From JBMOKU01 sp049324315 (lineage in GTDB: Bacteria > Bacillota > Clostridia > Peptostreptococcales > Thermotaleaceae), in NCBI GenBank assembly GCA_049324315.1, contig JBMOKU010000058.1:1-49101 (forward strand): 49,101 bases of DNA. Direction: 5' to 3'. Position numbers and translations under genes: made by a program. The notes below the pieces were generated by a model, which did not search any database, was not told the DNA's origin, and was given only the letters and a program-made list of their open reading frames with translations. Positions 15,827 to 24,092 of the stretch are shown here, in pieces. The first letter of the stretch is position 1. Every line of letters starts with the position of its first letter.

Positions 15827-16195
15827 ATGAGATTTACTTTTGCTCACAATAATTTGAATGTAATAGACCTGGAAAAGAGCGTGAACTTTTACAAGAAGGC
15901 ACTAGGTCTGGTTGAAGTACGAAGAAAAGAAGCTGCAGATGGCAGTTTCATTCTGGTTTTCTTGGGTGATGAGGCGACAAATCACAGGTTGGAATTGACT
16001 TGGCTAAGAGATCGAAATGAACCCTATGATCTTGGAGACAATGAGATTCATCTTGCTTTTGTTACAGATGATTATGAAGGGGCCCACAAGCTCCATGAAG
16101 AAATGGGCTGTATCTGCTATGAAAATGAAAAAATGGGATTATATTTTATTGAAGATCCAGATGGTTACTGGATAGAAATATTACCAAAACGGTAG
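15827..16195 (+). CDS. gloA: Glyoxalase I-like VOC family protein (lactoylglutathione lyase type)
   Basis: 122 residues with the beta-alpha-beta-beta-beta repeats of the VOC superfamily. Candidate metal ligands at the four family positions are His in F-A-H-N-N, Glu in L-E-L-T-W, His in E-I-H-L-A-F, and Glu in Y-W-I-E-I-L, the pattern of glyoxalase I, which isomerises methylglyoxal-thiol adducts. G-L-Y-F-I-E-D-P-D-G-Y-W is typical. Clostridia often lack glutathione, so the thiol cofactor is unknown. The start at 15827 has GAGGAGG about eight bases upstream; an upstream in-frame codon at 15800 lacks a site. Followed by its own terminator. Confidence 0.85.
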   Translation: MRFTFAHNNLNVIDLEKSVNFYKKALGLVEVRRKEAADGSFILVFLGDEATNHRLELTWLRDRNEPYDLGDNEIHLAFVTDDYEGAHKLHEEMGCICYENEKMGLYFIEDPDGYWIEILPKR

Positions 16196-16201
16196 TTGAA
16201 C

Positions 16202-16236
16202 AAAAAAAGGAGCACATCTTTTTGATGGCTCCTTTC
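16202..16236 (+). terminator. Rho-independent terminator
   Basis: AAAGGAGC, inner ATC/GAT pairing around a T-loop, GGCTCCTTT. It lies just after the glyoxalase gene. Confidence 0.8.
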
Positions 16237-16272
16237 CCATTATTAAGAAAAAATTCTGCGTATGACACAATG

Positions 16273-16296
16273 GTAGGGGCGCGCATTGCGCGTCCG
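16273..16296. repeat. GTAGGGG variable-core palindrome, copy C
   Basis: GTAGGGGCGCGCA TTGCGCGTCCG. It is identical over 24 bases to copy D at 19700-19723, more than 3.4 kb away. Confidence 0.75.
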
Positions 16297-16348
16297 TCAA
16301 TCCGAAACAATAACAAAATCATGTGGATGTGGTTTGTAGCGGAGCCGT

Positions 16349-16413
16349 GGGGACGGTTCCACTGTCCGGCATGTTCTTTGCCGGACTGAGGCCCTGTCCC
16401 CATGTGTTGCCCT
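16349..16413. repeat. GGGGAC/GTCCCC hairpin element, copy 3
   Basis: GGGGAC (16349-16354) and GTCCCC (16396-16401) enclose GTCCGGC...GCCGGAC. The tail CCATGTGTTGCCCT matches the copy inside the MITE (2361-2374), but here there are no MITE inverted ends. It ends nine bases before the pepD stop and could also work as a 3' structure for that gene. Confidence 0.7.
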
Positions 16414-16421
16414 CATTATAA

Positions 16422-17882
16422 TTAACGGATTTCCTTCAACACAGCTAAGAGAAATTCCCAAGTTCTTTGAGTGGATGAAATACTCAGGTGTTCATTGGGC
16501 GTATGGACATCATACATATTAGGGCCGAGGGAAATCATATCCAGATCAGCTTTTTTCTCCTTTAGGATCCCACATTCCACACCGGCATGGATGGCTATAA
16601 CCTTAGCCTCTTTTCCATAAAAATCCTTATACACGCTAAGGAACAGGTTCCTTAGCTCAGATTCCGGGTTATACTCCCATTCGGGGTATTCGGAGTCGGG
16701 TACAAATTGACAGCCTAAGGATTCAGCCAGTGCCTTTCCTTGAGAAAGAATACCATACTTTAGACTTCTTACGGAACTTCTGGTGGCACTTTCAAATCGT
16801 ATATCTTCATCGGAGGTTGTGACCACGCCAAGATTGGTTGAACTCTCAACAAGATTTTCGATATCCATGCTCATGGTCTGAACGCCATTTGGAATGAGCA
16901 AGAGTGACGTTATTACTTTGTTTCTTATTTCTTCAGTGAATACGCTGGATATGGATGGTCCTTCGTATTTTTCTACTTTTACACTGACATTGCCATCAGC
17001 GGAACGCAGCTCGTTTTTAAGAATAGTATTCCATTCTTGAATTTTGCTTTCCAAAACAGGTATGTATTTTTCATCAAGTAAAATCAATGCATCAGCTTCT
17101 CGCGGAATGGCGTTCATCTTAGAACCACCGTTGATTGATCCCAAGCGATACGGAAAAGCAGAGGATAAATCATTTAAGATTCTTCCCATAATTTTGTTAG
17201 AATTGCCTCTACCTTTGTTAATGTCCATTCCGGAATGACCGCCCTTTAGACCTCTGATACTTATGGTGTAGGGCCTCAATGCCTGAGGAACGTTCTCCCA
17301 GGATGTAGGTAATATCTGTCTTGTACGAACACCACCGGCACAGCTGACTAGGAACTCTCCCTCTTCTTCAGAATCTAGATTGATCAGGTATTTGCCGGTA
17401 ACGTGTTGTGGGTCTAAAGCGGTTGCTCCGCCTAACCCGGTTTCTTCTTCTACAGTCATAATGACTTCCAAAGGTGGGTGAGGGATATCTTTAGCGCTTA
17501 GAATAGCTAAAGCATAGGCAATGGCAATCCCATTATCAGCACCAAGGGTGGTATCTGTAGCATAAATCATATCATCGATGATTCTTAAACGAATAGGATC
17601 TTTCTCAAAATCGTGGATAGTGCCATGATTCTTTTCACAGACCATATCCATGTGGCCTTGAAGGATAACAGTAGGTGCATTTTCGTAACCAGGAGAAGCA
17701 GGTTTCCGAATAATTACATTCAGATTTTCTTCTTGAATTACTTCCAATTGATGATGCTTTGCAAAAGCTACCAGATAATCACTGATTGCCTTTTCGTTTC
17801 CTGATCCCCTGGGAATAAGAGATATTTCTTCAAAATACCTGAATACTGGTTCGGGCTGCAAGCCTGCTAAAACTCTGCTCAT
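16422..17882 (-). CDS. pepD: Aminoacyl-histidine dipeptidase (peptidase D, M20 family)
   Basis: A di-zinc cytosolic peptidase that hydrolyses Xaa-His and other dipeptides. Its 486 residues match E. coli PepD length. Metal-site motifs are G-H-M-D-M-V-C-E-K (H77, D79), L-G-A-D-N-G (D116), and E-E-E-T-G (catalytic Glu and ligand at 145-147). The lid domain between about 200 and 390 is present. GGAGG lies upstream on the minus strand. It appears monocistronic; peptide use fits an amino-acid-fermenting lifestyle. Confidence 0.94.
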   Translation of the reverse strand: MSRVLAGLQPEPVFRYFEEISLIPRGSGNEKAISDYLVAFAKHHQLEVIQEENLNVIIRKPASPGYENAPTVILQGHMDMVCEKNHGTIHDFEKDPIRLRIIDDMIYATDTTLGADNGIAIAYALAILSAKDIPHPPLEVIMTVEEETGLGGATALDPQHVTGKYLINLDSEEEGEFLVSCAGGVRTRQILPTSWENVPQALRPYTISIRGLKGGHSGMDINKGRGNSNKIMGRILNDLSSAFPYRLGSINGGSKMNAIPREADALILLDEKYIPVLESKIQEWNTILKNELRSADGNVSVKVEKYEGPSISSVFTEEIRNKVITSLLLIPNGVQTMSMDIENLVESSTNLGVVTTSDEDIRFESATRSSVRSLKYGILSQGKALAESLGCQFVPDSEYPEWEYNPESELRNLFLSVYKDFYGKEAKVIAIHAGVECGILKEKKADLDMISLGPNMYDVHTPNEHLSISSTQRTWEFLLAVLKEIR

Positions 17883-18151
17883 ATGGGTTCCTCCTTTTTG
17901 ATTATTGAATTACTTAATATTGTTTTCACATAAAAAAATATTCATATGAGTATTCAACATATTCTTTACATTTCCTGTTTTATTAAGAAAAATACATATT
18001 CTATTGGATTTGCATTGATAAAGTTCTGTTTTCATTTAAACATGCTCATTTATGAAGAAGGATTTTAAAAAACAATGAAGAAGTTATTACAAGTTATAGT
18101 TTATAAGGGATGTTGACAGGATGAAAAGAGTCAAAAAGGAGATCGTATGGC

Positions 18152-19066
18152 ATGAAAAGAATGTTGAAAAAGGGGCTGTTGCTTTGTCTTGTTTTTCTAG
18201 TGACAACAGGCTGTAGCGAAGGGAAAGCTAAGATGGTGTCCGAACAAGCTGCTGACCGTGAGGTTACATCAGAACAACATCTATCCGTTCAAGAACCAAA
18301 TGAAGATGAACAAATTTTTCTGGAGCCCCAGGAAAAAGAGTCTGAATCAATAACTGGGAAGGAGATCGTGGAAGTAAAAGAAAATAAAGAAGGGGAGCGA
18401 GACGTTGTTTCAGGAAAAACGGCGTATCTGACCTTTGATGATGGCCCAAGCCCCATAACAAATCAGGTTTTAGACATATTGAAGGAAAAGAACATCAAAG
18501 CAACATTTTTTGTTGTTGGAAAAAGTATTGAGAAGAATAGAGAAATATTAGAACGGATTGTGGAAGAAGGACATGCTGTTGGCAATCATACATATTCCCA
18601 TAACTATTCCTATATATATAAAAGTGTGGATAACTTTTTCGAAGATTTTCAGAAAAATGAAGATTTAATTCAGGAAGTAACAGGACTAACGACAAAGCTC
18701 GTGAGACTACCGGGAGGATCTAATAATGTTTCCAGTATTCCCCATGGTGGCAAATTTTTAATGTATGATATTATAAAAAAACTTGAAGAACAAGAATATG
18801 TTTATTTTGATTGGAATATGTCCAGTAAAGATGCCAGTAATTGGACACCTACAGTACAACAAATGGTTTACAGCACATTGAATCAGACCCAAGAAAGGGA
18901 ACAAGTGATTATACTTTTTCATGATACGATAAATAAGAATACGACGGTTGAAGCATTACCTGGTATTATACAAGGATTAGAAGATATGGGATATGGATTT
19001 GAATCCTTGAGTGAAGAATCCTACCGTGTATGGTTTCCTTTAAGAAAACCGCCAACGACCCCGTAA
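18152..19066 (+). CDS. Polysaccharide deacetylase (NodB/CE4) lipoprotein
   Basis: 304 residues. The N-terminus is a lipoprotein signal with lipobox V-T-T-G-C (C21), so the enzyme is anchored outside the membrane. A Glu-rich linker follows to about residue 85. The CE4 domain begins at Y-L-T-F-D-D-G-P (D96, D97). The metal-binding pair is H146 and H150 in G-N-H-T-Y-S-H. R-L-P-G-G-S, F-D-W-N-M and I-I-L-F-H-D complete motifs 3-5. Likely substrate is peptidoglycan N-acetylglucosamine or another wall glycan (family knowledge). AAGGAG precedes the start. A small lipoprotein gene follows 38 bases later and may share its transcript. Confidence 0.9.
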   Translation: MKRMLKKGLLLCLVFLVTTGCSEGKAKMVSEQAADREVTSEQHLSVQEPNEDEQIFLEPQEKESESITGKEIVEVKENKEGERDVVSGKTAYLTFDDGPSPITNQVLDILKEKNIKATFFVVGKSIEKNREILERIVEEGHAVGNHTYSHNYSYIYKSVDNFFEDFQKNEDLIQEVTGLTTKLVRLPGGSNNVSSIPHGGKFLMYDIIKKLEEQEYVYFDWNMSSKDASNWTPTVQQMVYSTLNQTQEREQVIILFHDTINKNTTVEALPGIIQGLEDMGYGFESLSEESYRVWFPLRKPPTTP

Positions 19067-19104
19067 AATATAAGACAATGATCGATGAGAGGAGCAGCAA
19101 TTAT

Positions 19105-19605
19105 ATGAAAAGGTTTAGCTTATTATGTATGGTACTTATACTGATTTTTGTATTCTCAGGGTGTCAGAAAGATAATTATTTTACCTATAAGAGTGATGAT
19201 AATGATTGGAGCATGAAAATACCGAAAACCTTTCAAAAAGAAAGTGAAGAAACCATAGCGGAAATAAAATTAAAGATGATTGTATTTAAGGATAATAAAG
19301 GTAAAACATTTAGTATTAATGAAATCATTGATCCTGATATGGAAATCAGTGAAGAGAGTTTAAAAATAGAAATGGAAGCAGACACCTATCTGAAGCCCGA
19401 ACGAACAGAGATCATGGATGTTGAAGGGTTCGGCAAAATCTATGGCGTTCTCTTTGAGGATCATGCCACAGAGAGCAATGTATGGTATTATAGAGTGCGA
19501 TTGGATGATAAGGTTACCTCCTTTGCTATTTATCAAAAATCCAAATTTACCTTTGAGGAAGAAACGGAAATCAAGAGCTTTCTATCAACGCTGAAAAAGC
19601 TGTAA
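19105..19605 (+). CDS. Small lipoprotein of unknown function
   Basis: 166 residues. It begins with M-K-R-F-S-L-L and has lipobox V-F-S-G-C (C20). The mature part is acidic and mixed alpha/beta: F-T-Y-K-S-D-D-N-D-W-S-M-K-I-P near the start resembles PsbP-like or Mog1-like lipoproteins of Firmicutes, but I cannot assign it. The frame is open back to 19030, overlapping the deacetylase gene; the start at 19105 is chosen because it puts a proper lipoprotein signal at the N-terminus and has GAGGAG ten bases upstream. Probably co-transcribed with the deacetylase. Confidence 0.8.
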   Translation: MKRFSLLCMVLILIFVFSGCQKDNYFTYKSDDNDWSMKIPKTFQKESEETIAEIKLKMIVFKDNKGKTFSINEIIDPDMEISEESLKIEMEADTYLKPERTEIMDVEGFGKIYGVLFEDHATESNVWYYRVRLDDKVTSFAIYQKSKFTFEEETEIKSFLSTLKKL

Positions 19606-19616
19606 ATAAAAATGAG

Positions 19617-19655
19617 AAGTACACCTGTTTCATAAAGAAATGGGTGTACTTGTTT
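19617..19655 (+). terminator. Rho-independent terminator
   Basis: AAGTACACC ... TTTC/GAAA ... GGTGTACTT followed by GTTTATCTTTTT. It ends the deacetylase-lipoprotein unit. Between it and the gdhA terminator lie only repeats. Confidence 0.85.
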
Positions 19656-19699
19656 ATCTTTTTGAGCAAATATGGAAAACCTTTGTGGATAACGCAATA

Positions 19700-19815
19700 G
19701 TAGGGGCGCGCATTGCGCGTCCGGTGCTTCTAAAAGGGAAAACGATGGAACTGTCTCCGTGGCGTAGTGGACGTAATGGCAGGATTTCCTGCGGACGCCC
19801 AATGGGCGCCCCTAC
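19700..19815. repeat. Composite palindrome: GTAGGGG repeats D and E in inverted orientation around a piece of the GGGGAC element
   Basis: Copy D (19700-19723) and an inverted, diverged copy E (19792-19815, ending in GCCCCTAC) flank 68 bases. Bases 19747-19777 of these match 391-420 with few differences (GGAACTGTCTCCGTGGCGTA and on). The whole 116-bp block is thus an inverted-repeat mosaic of two families. Open frames across it are repeat sequence, not genes. Confidence 0.75.
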
Positions 19816-19828
19816 ATTTAATGGTGAA

Positions 19829-19895
19829 CAAAAAAAGAAGACCTCCTTCAATGGGAAGAATTTTCTGAAAACGTTATCCCGTTGCAAGGAGGTCG
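19829..19895 (-). terminator. Rho-independent terminator of gdhA
   Basis: On the minus strand GACCTCCTTGCAACGGG pairs with CCCATTGAAGGAGGTC across a loop of about 22 bases and is followed by TTCTTTTTTTG. The long stem and T-run make this a convincing terminator 38 bases past the gdhA stop. Confidence 0.88.
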
Positions 19896-19932
19896 AATCT
19901 TACTTATTTATTTAATTGGGGTATGGTTGATT

Positions 19933-21270
19933 TTATACGATACCTTGAGCCATCATAGCATCTGCAACCTTCATGAAGCCTGCTATGTTAGCACCAGCAA
20001 CATAGTTACCTGGCATGCCATAGTCAGCAGCAGCTTTTTTAGATGCATTGAAGATATTTACCATGATAGCATCCAATTTAGCATCTACTTCTTCGAAAGT
20101 CCAGGATAGTCTCATGCTGTTTTGTGACATTTCTAATGCGGAAGTAGCAACACCACCTGCATTTGCAGCTTTAGCAGGAGCAAGTAATACACCTTTCTCT
20201 TGCAGCAACTTGATGGCTTCATTTGTTGTAGGCATGTTCGCACCTTCACCAACTGCTATACAACCGTTCTTGATTAGTAATTCAGCCTGAGGAACGTCGA
20301 TATCATTTTGTGTTGCGGAAGGAAGAGCAACATCACATTTGACTGTCCAAATATTTTGGCATCCTTCATGATATTCAGCTTCAGGATGATATTGTACATA
20401 ATCTTTGATTCTTCTTCTTTCAACTTCCTTAAGCTGCTTGATTGTATCTAAATTCACACCGTTTTTGTCATAGATATATCCGTTTGAATCAGACATAGCA
20501 ACAACTTTTGCACCATAAGAGGAAACCTTTTCATGAGCATAAATCGCAACATTACCAGAACCGGAAATAACAACAGTTTTTCCTTCTAAGCTGTGACCAT
20601 GCTCTTTTAGCATTTCTCTTACGAAATACACTAAACCGTATCCAGTAGCTTCTTTTCTAGCTAAAGATCCACCGTATGTAAGTCCTTTACCAGTTAATAC
20701 GCCTGCTTCATAAGCATTTCTGAGCTTTTTGAATTGGCCATACATGTAACCGATTTCTCTTCCACCAACGCCGATGTCACCAGCAGGAACGTCAACGTCT
20801 TGTCCGATATGTCTGTATAATTCATTCATAAAGCTTTGGCAGAATCTCATGATTTCAGCATCGGATTTTCCTTTTGGATCAAAGTCAGAACCACCTTTAC
20901 CGCCGCCGATTGGAAGGCCAGTTAAAGAGTTCTTTAAAATTTGCTCAAATCCTAAGAATTTGATGATGCCAAGATATACAGAAGGATGGAATCTAAGACC
21001 GCCTTTGTATGGTCCGATGGCACTGTTGAATTGTACTCTGAAGCCTCTGTTTACTCTTACCTTGCCGCTGTCATCTACCCAAGGTACTCTGAAAAGAATT
21101 TGTCTTTCTGGTTCGCAAAATCTTTCTACAAGGCCTGAATCTTTAAATTCTGGGTGTCTTTCAATAACAGGTTCTAAAGAAAGTAAAACCTCTTCAACTG
21201 CTTGATGGAATTCTACTTCACCAGGATTTCTTTTCTTTACCTGCTCTAGTACTTCTTGTACGTAAGACAT
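19933..21270 (-). CDS. gdhA: Glutamate dehydrogenase, NADP-type hexameric
   Basis: Interconverts glutamate and 2-oxoglutarate plus ammonia. 445 residues, like E. coli GdhA. Substrate and catalytic motifs P-I-G-G-G-K-G-G-S-D-F-D-P-K-G-K are present, and the nucleotide fold has G-S-G-N-V-A-I-Y-A. The sequence type is that of the biosynthetic NADP-dependent family; cofactor preference is inferred, not seen. A longer reading from 21315 would add 15 residues; the start at 21270 has GGGAG eight bases upstream and gives the family length. It has its own promoter and terminator and is monocistronic. Confidence 0.95.
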   Translation of the reverse strand: MSYVQEVLEQVKKRNPGEVEFHQAVEEVLLSLEPVIERHPEFKDSGLVERFCEPERQILFRVPWVDDSGKVRVNRGFRVQFNSAIGPYKGGLRFHPSVYLGIIKFLGFEQILKNSLTGLPIGGGKGGSDFDPKGKSDAEIMRFCQSFMNELYRHIGQDVDVPAGDIGVGGREIGYMYGQFKKLRNAYEAGVLTGKGLTYGGSLARKEATGYGLVYFVREMLKEHGHSLEGKTVVISGSGNVAIYAHEKVSSYGAKVVAMSDSNGYIYDKNGVNLDTIKQLKEVERRRIKDYVQYHPEAEYHEGCQNIWTVKCDVALPSATQNDIDVPQAELLIKNGCIAVGEGANMPTTNEAIKLLQEKGVLLAPAKAANAGGVATSALEMSQNSMRLSWTFEEVDAKLDAIMVNIFNASKKAAADYGMPGNYVAGANIAGFMKVADAMMAQGIV

Positions 21271-21320
21271 CAGATCATCTCCCTTTTTAAATTTTTGGTA
21301 GATAATTATTTCCACTTAAA

Positions 21321-21348
21321 ATTATACAACTAATTTGTATTTTTTCAA
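21321..21348 (-). promoter_or_regulatory. SigA-type promoter of gdhA
   Basis: On the minus strand: TTGAAA (plus 21343-21348), 16 bases, perfect TATAAT (plus 21321-21326). The predicted start near 21314 leaves a leader of about 45 bases. Confidence 0.65.
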
Positions 21349-21682
21349 CTGTATGAATGAAAGTTATTTAATTAACGATTTGACGGTGAATAATTAATCA
21401 CTTTCATTGAATATAAGTGTTTTAAAGCTATATAATCATACATTGGAAAATATTGAGATGAAAAAACATGCACTCCGTAATCCATATAAGATAGCCAAAG
21501 ACACTGTAATTTGAAGTATACAGTCAACTACTAGTATGTTCAAAATTGTTTATTATTAAACAATATTATGTAAGAGCGTATTGGAATTTTGTAGAAACGT
21601 GATGAATAGTGAAGAGGGGTATGATAGAATCTTGTGAATTATGCAAGATAAAATAAAATGTATTCTGAATACAATTTATTTA
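21349..21682. other. Divergent intergenic region, nothing recognised
   Basis: AT-rich spacer between the gdhA promoter and the promoter of the ACT/DUF711 operon. I see no gene, riboswitch or repeat here. ATTCTGAA occurs at about 21662 and again at about 21690 (inside the next promoter), 28 bases apart, and could be an operator, but two short matches are weak evidence. Confidence 0.4.
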
Positions 21683-21711
21683 TTGAAATATTCTGAAACA
21701 TGCTGTATCAT
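21683..21711 (+). promoter_or_regulatory. SigA-type promoter of the ACT-DUF711 operon
   Basis: TTGAAA (21683-21688), 17 bases, TATCAT (21706-21711). The predicted start near 21718 gives a leader of about 26 bases before the ATG at 21744. Confidence 0.7.
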
Positions 21712-21743
21712 CTATTTTAATATTATTTAGAGGGGGAGAGAAA

Positions 21744-22013
21744 ATGAAAGCAATTATAACGGTGGTTGGTCATGATAAAGTAGGAATTATTGCAGGCGTG
21801 AGTGGTATCCTTGCAGAGGCAAATGTCAATATTTTGGATATTAATCAAACGGTTCTGCAGGAGTATTTTACAATGATGATGCTGGTAGATATGTCGGACA
21901 TGAAAATATCTTTAGGAGAACTCAATGAAACTTTGAAGAATAAAGGCGATGAATTAGGTATGTCTATTCGGGTGCAGCATGAAGATATTTTCAAATCAAT
22001 GCATCAAATTTAG
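21744..22013 (+). CDS. ACT domain protein (UPF0237 family)
   Basis: 89 residues forming one ACT domain: I-T-V-V-G-H-D-K-V-G-I-I-A-G-V-S at 5-20 is the ligand-loop end of the first strand and helix, as in GcvR/UPF0237 proteins. ACT domains bind amino acids and regulate partner proteins. It is 12 bases upstream of the DUF711 gene, a conserved pairing across Firmicutes and other bacteria, so it probably senses a small ligand for that partner (inference). AGAGGGGGAG precedes the start. Confidence 0.9.
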   Translation: MKAIITVVGHDKVGIIAGVSGILAEANVNILDINQTVLQEYFTMMMLVDMSDMKISLGELNETLKNKGDELGMSIRVQHEDIFKSMHQI

Positions 22014-22025
22014 GAGGTTGACAAG

Positions 22026-23384
22026 ATGATAAACACATATCAAATCTTAGAAACGATTCGCATGATTGACGAAGAAAAGCTGGATATAAGGACAATTACC
22101 ATGGGGATTTCTCTGCGGGACTGCAGCCATTCAGATGGAAAGATAGCCAGGCAAAAAATATATGACAAAATAACGAAGAAGGCAGAAAAACTGGTAAAGG
22201 TTGGACAAGATATTGAGATAGAGTACGGTATACCCATCATTAACAAGCGGATTTCTGTAACACCCATATCTTTGGTTGCAGAAGCAGCGGAGGAAGAAGA
22301 CTATGTTCAATTTGCGCGGACATTGGATGAGGCAGCAAAGGCGGTAGGCGTAAACTTTATCGGAGGATTTTCTGCATTGGTGCATAAAGGCTATACCCTT
22401 GGAGATCGAAAATTGATTTCATCCATACCGGAAGCTTTAAGCGTTACGGAAAGAGTCTGTTCATCTGTTAACATCGCAACGACCAAAGCAGGTATTAATA
22501 TGGATGCTGTTAGACAAATGGGAGAGATTATAAAAAGAACGGCAGCCTTAACGGCTGACAGGGACAGCTTAGGCTGTGCCAAACTCGTAGTATTTGCCAA
22601 TGTACCGGAGGATAATCCGTTTATGGCAGGGGCATTCCATGGCATTGGTGAACCAGAATGTGTTATCAATATTGGTGTAAGCGGACCTGGCACCGTAAAA
22701 GCTGCCTTGGAAAAAGTAAAGGGAGAAAGCTTTGATGTGGTTGCTGAGGCGATAAAAAGGACGGCTTTTAAAATCACGAGGGTTGGGCAATTAGTAGGAC
22801 AAGAAGCTTCTAAACGATTGGATGTGCCTTTTGGAATACTGGATCTTTCGTTAGCTCCGACGCCTGCTATTGGAGATAGCGTTGCTCATATTCTGGAGGA
22901 AATGGGACTTGAAAGCTGCGGGACACACGGTACAACTGCCGCTTTAGCGCTGCTTAATGATGCCGTTAAAAAAGGAGGAACCATGGCTTCTTCCCATGTA
23001 GGCGGCTTGAGTGGTGCTTTTATACCGGTGAGTGAAGATGCAGGAATGATTGATGCAGCGGAAAAGGGGGCATTGACTTTAGAAAAACTTGAAGCCATGA
23101 CCTGTGTTTGTTCTGTGGGATTAGATATGATTGCCATTCCGGGAGATACCTCAGCAGAGACCATAGCAGCGATTATCGCTGACGAGGCTGCCATTGGTGT
23201 CGTGAATAATAAGACGACGGCTGTGAGAATTATACCGGCAGTTGGTAAAAAGGTAGGCGATTCTGTAGAATTTGGCGGATTGTTGGGAAGGGCGCCTATC
23301 ATGGCGGTTAATCCATTTTCTAGCGCGGATTTTATACATCGAGGAGGCAGAATTCCAGCACCAATTCATAGCTTAAGGAACTGA
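22026..23384 (+). CDS. DUF711 (UPF0210) family protein, PFL-like fold
   Basis: 452 residues, the usual length of UPF0210. The family has a pyruvate-formate-lyase-like barrel fold by structure, but its reaction is unknown. The sequence shows the conserved G-I-S-L-R-D-C-S-H, N-F-I-G-G-F-S-A-L-V-H-K-G, and G-T-H-G-T-T-A-A-L-A-L-L-N-D-A-V-K-K-G-G stretches, and the end S-S-A-D-F-I-H-R-G-G-R-I-P-A-P-I. There is no obvious glycyl-radical motif. GGAGG lies in the 12-base gap from the ACT gene, and the two form one operon with the promoter at 21683. Confidence 0.93.
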   Translation: MINTYQILETIRMIDEEKLDIRTITMGISLRDCSHSDGKIARQKIYDKITKKAEKLVKVGQDIEIEYGIPIINKRISVTPISLVAEAAEEEDYVQFARTLDEAAKAVGVNFIGGFSALVHKGYTLGDRKLISSIPEALSVTERVCSSVNIATTKAGINMDAVRQMGEIIKRTAALTADRDSLGCAKLVVFANVPEDNPFMAGAFHGIGEPECVINIGVSGPGTVKAALEKVKGESFDVVAEAIKRTAFKITRVGQLVGQEASKRLDVPFGILDLSLAPTPAIGDSVAHILEEMGLESCGTHGTTAALALLNDAVKKGGTMASSHVGGLSGAFIPVSEDAGMIDAAEKGALTLEKLEAMTCVCSVGLDMIAIPGDTSAETIAAIIADEAAIGVVNNKTTAVRIIPAVGKKVGDSVEFGGLLGRAPIMAVNPFSSADFIHRGGRIPAPIHSLRN

Positions 23385-23434
23385 TGTTCCAGCGTCTCAC
23401 GGAGAATTTACTGTTTTAATATTGGCTATATTCG

Positions 23435-23463
23435 TTGACAAAGGGAAGAAATCATGTTAGAGT
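23435..23463 (+). promoter_or_regulatory. Promoter of the cold-shock gene
   Basis: Perfect TTGACA (23435-23440), 17 bases, TAGAGT (23458-23463) with TG at 23455-23456 (extended -10). The predicted start near 23470 leaves a 34-base leader. Confidence 0.68.
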
Positions 23464-23503
23464 TATTTTGAAGACTATATTTTATTTTTTAGGAGGTTTC
23501 ACA

Positions 23504-23704
23504 TTGAAAGTAGGAACAGTTAAATGGTTTAATGCAGAAAAAGGTTTTGGATTTATCTCTGTAGATGGCGAGAATGATGTATTCGTACATTACTCAGCAA
23601 TCCAAACAGAAGGATTCAAAACATTGGAAGAAGGACAAAAAGTAGAATTTGAAGTGGTTGAAGGCAGCAGAGGACCACAAGCAGCAAACGTAGTTAGGTT
23701 ATAA
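23504..23704 (+). CDS. cspA: Cold-shock protein, CspA family
   Basis: 66 residues, a single OB-fold RNA chaperone. The nucleic-acid-binding motifs K-G-F-G-F-I and V-F-V-H-Y are intact. The frame is open upstream to 23435, but the start is the TTG at 23504: it gives the canonical M-K-V-G-T-V-K-W-F-N N-terminus and has AGGAGG (23491-23496) seven bases before. The apparent upstream extension overlaps the promoter. The leader is too short for a long cold-shock thermosensor of the E. coli type. Followed by its own terminator. Confidence 0.96.
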   Translation: MKVGTVKWFNAEKGFGFISVDGENDVFVHYSAIQTEGFKTLEEGQKVEFEVVEGSRGPQAANVVRL

Positions 23705-23749
23705 TTGCAAGTTTACATATAGAATATGTACAAGATTCAATTATGCCAG

Positions 23750-23787
23750 AAACACCTTTCTTATAAGAAAGGTGTTTGCTACTTTTT
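23750..23787 (+). terminator. Rho-independent terminator of cspA
   Basis: AAACACCTTTC, TTATAA, GAAAGGTGTTT, then GCTACTTTTT. Confidence 0.9.
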
Positions 23788-23896
23788 GGAGACCAATGAA
23801 TGTGGTAGAATGGATAGGGGAAATTGGTAAATATATAATATATCAGTGTAATTGTATGACTAAACATCTGTTTTCTACGATGGAGGAGATTTCATA

Positions 23897-24001
23897 GGGT
23901 TAGAGGTTAGTCGTTAGAGGTGTGCATGTCAATCTCTAGGGTCTTGTGTTTTAAATGCTTATCAGGTTGACCCTAAAACTTCTAACTTTTAACTTCTAAC
24001 T
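23897..24001. repeat. Heptad-armed inverted repeat element, copy 1
   Basis: The left arm (23897-23920) runs GTTAGAG GTTAGTC GTTAGAG. The right arm (23975-24000) is the reverse complement type, reading on the other strand GTTAGAA GTTAAAA GTTAGAA. The core holds AGGGTCTT, a T-run and AGGTTGAC. Preceded by TTCATAGGGTTA, as in the copy at 38466. It fills the gap between cspA and psd; I see no gene in the rest of 23788-24092. Confidence 0.75.
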
Positions 24002-24092
24002 AAATAGCATCCTAAACCTTCATAAGTGAAGATGTGTAAGTGATGATAGAACTTTACTGTCGCATATTTATATAAGATTGGGGTTGTTGATC

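Noticed and set aside
19640..19915. Open frames on both strands between the lipoprotein gene and gdhA
   Set aside because: They consist of terminators and palindromic repeats; no ribosome sites and no protein-like composition.
23930..23996. Small RNA or gene in the core of the heptad element before psd
   Set aside because: No promoter, ribosome site or T-run; the core is shared with the copy at 38466, so it belongs to the repeat.
24078..24092. Earlier TTG start for psd
   Set aside because: No better ribosome site than the GTG at 24093; adds five unconserved residues. Kept as uncertain in the psd entry.
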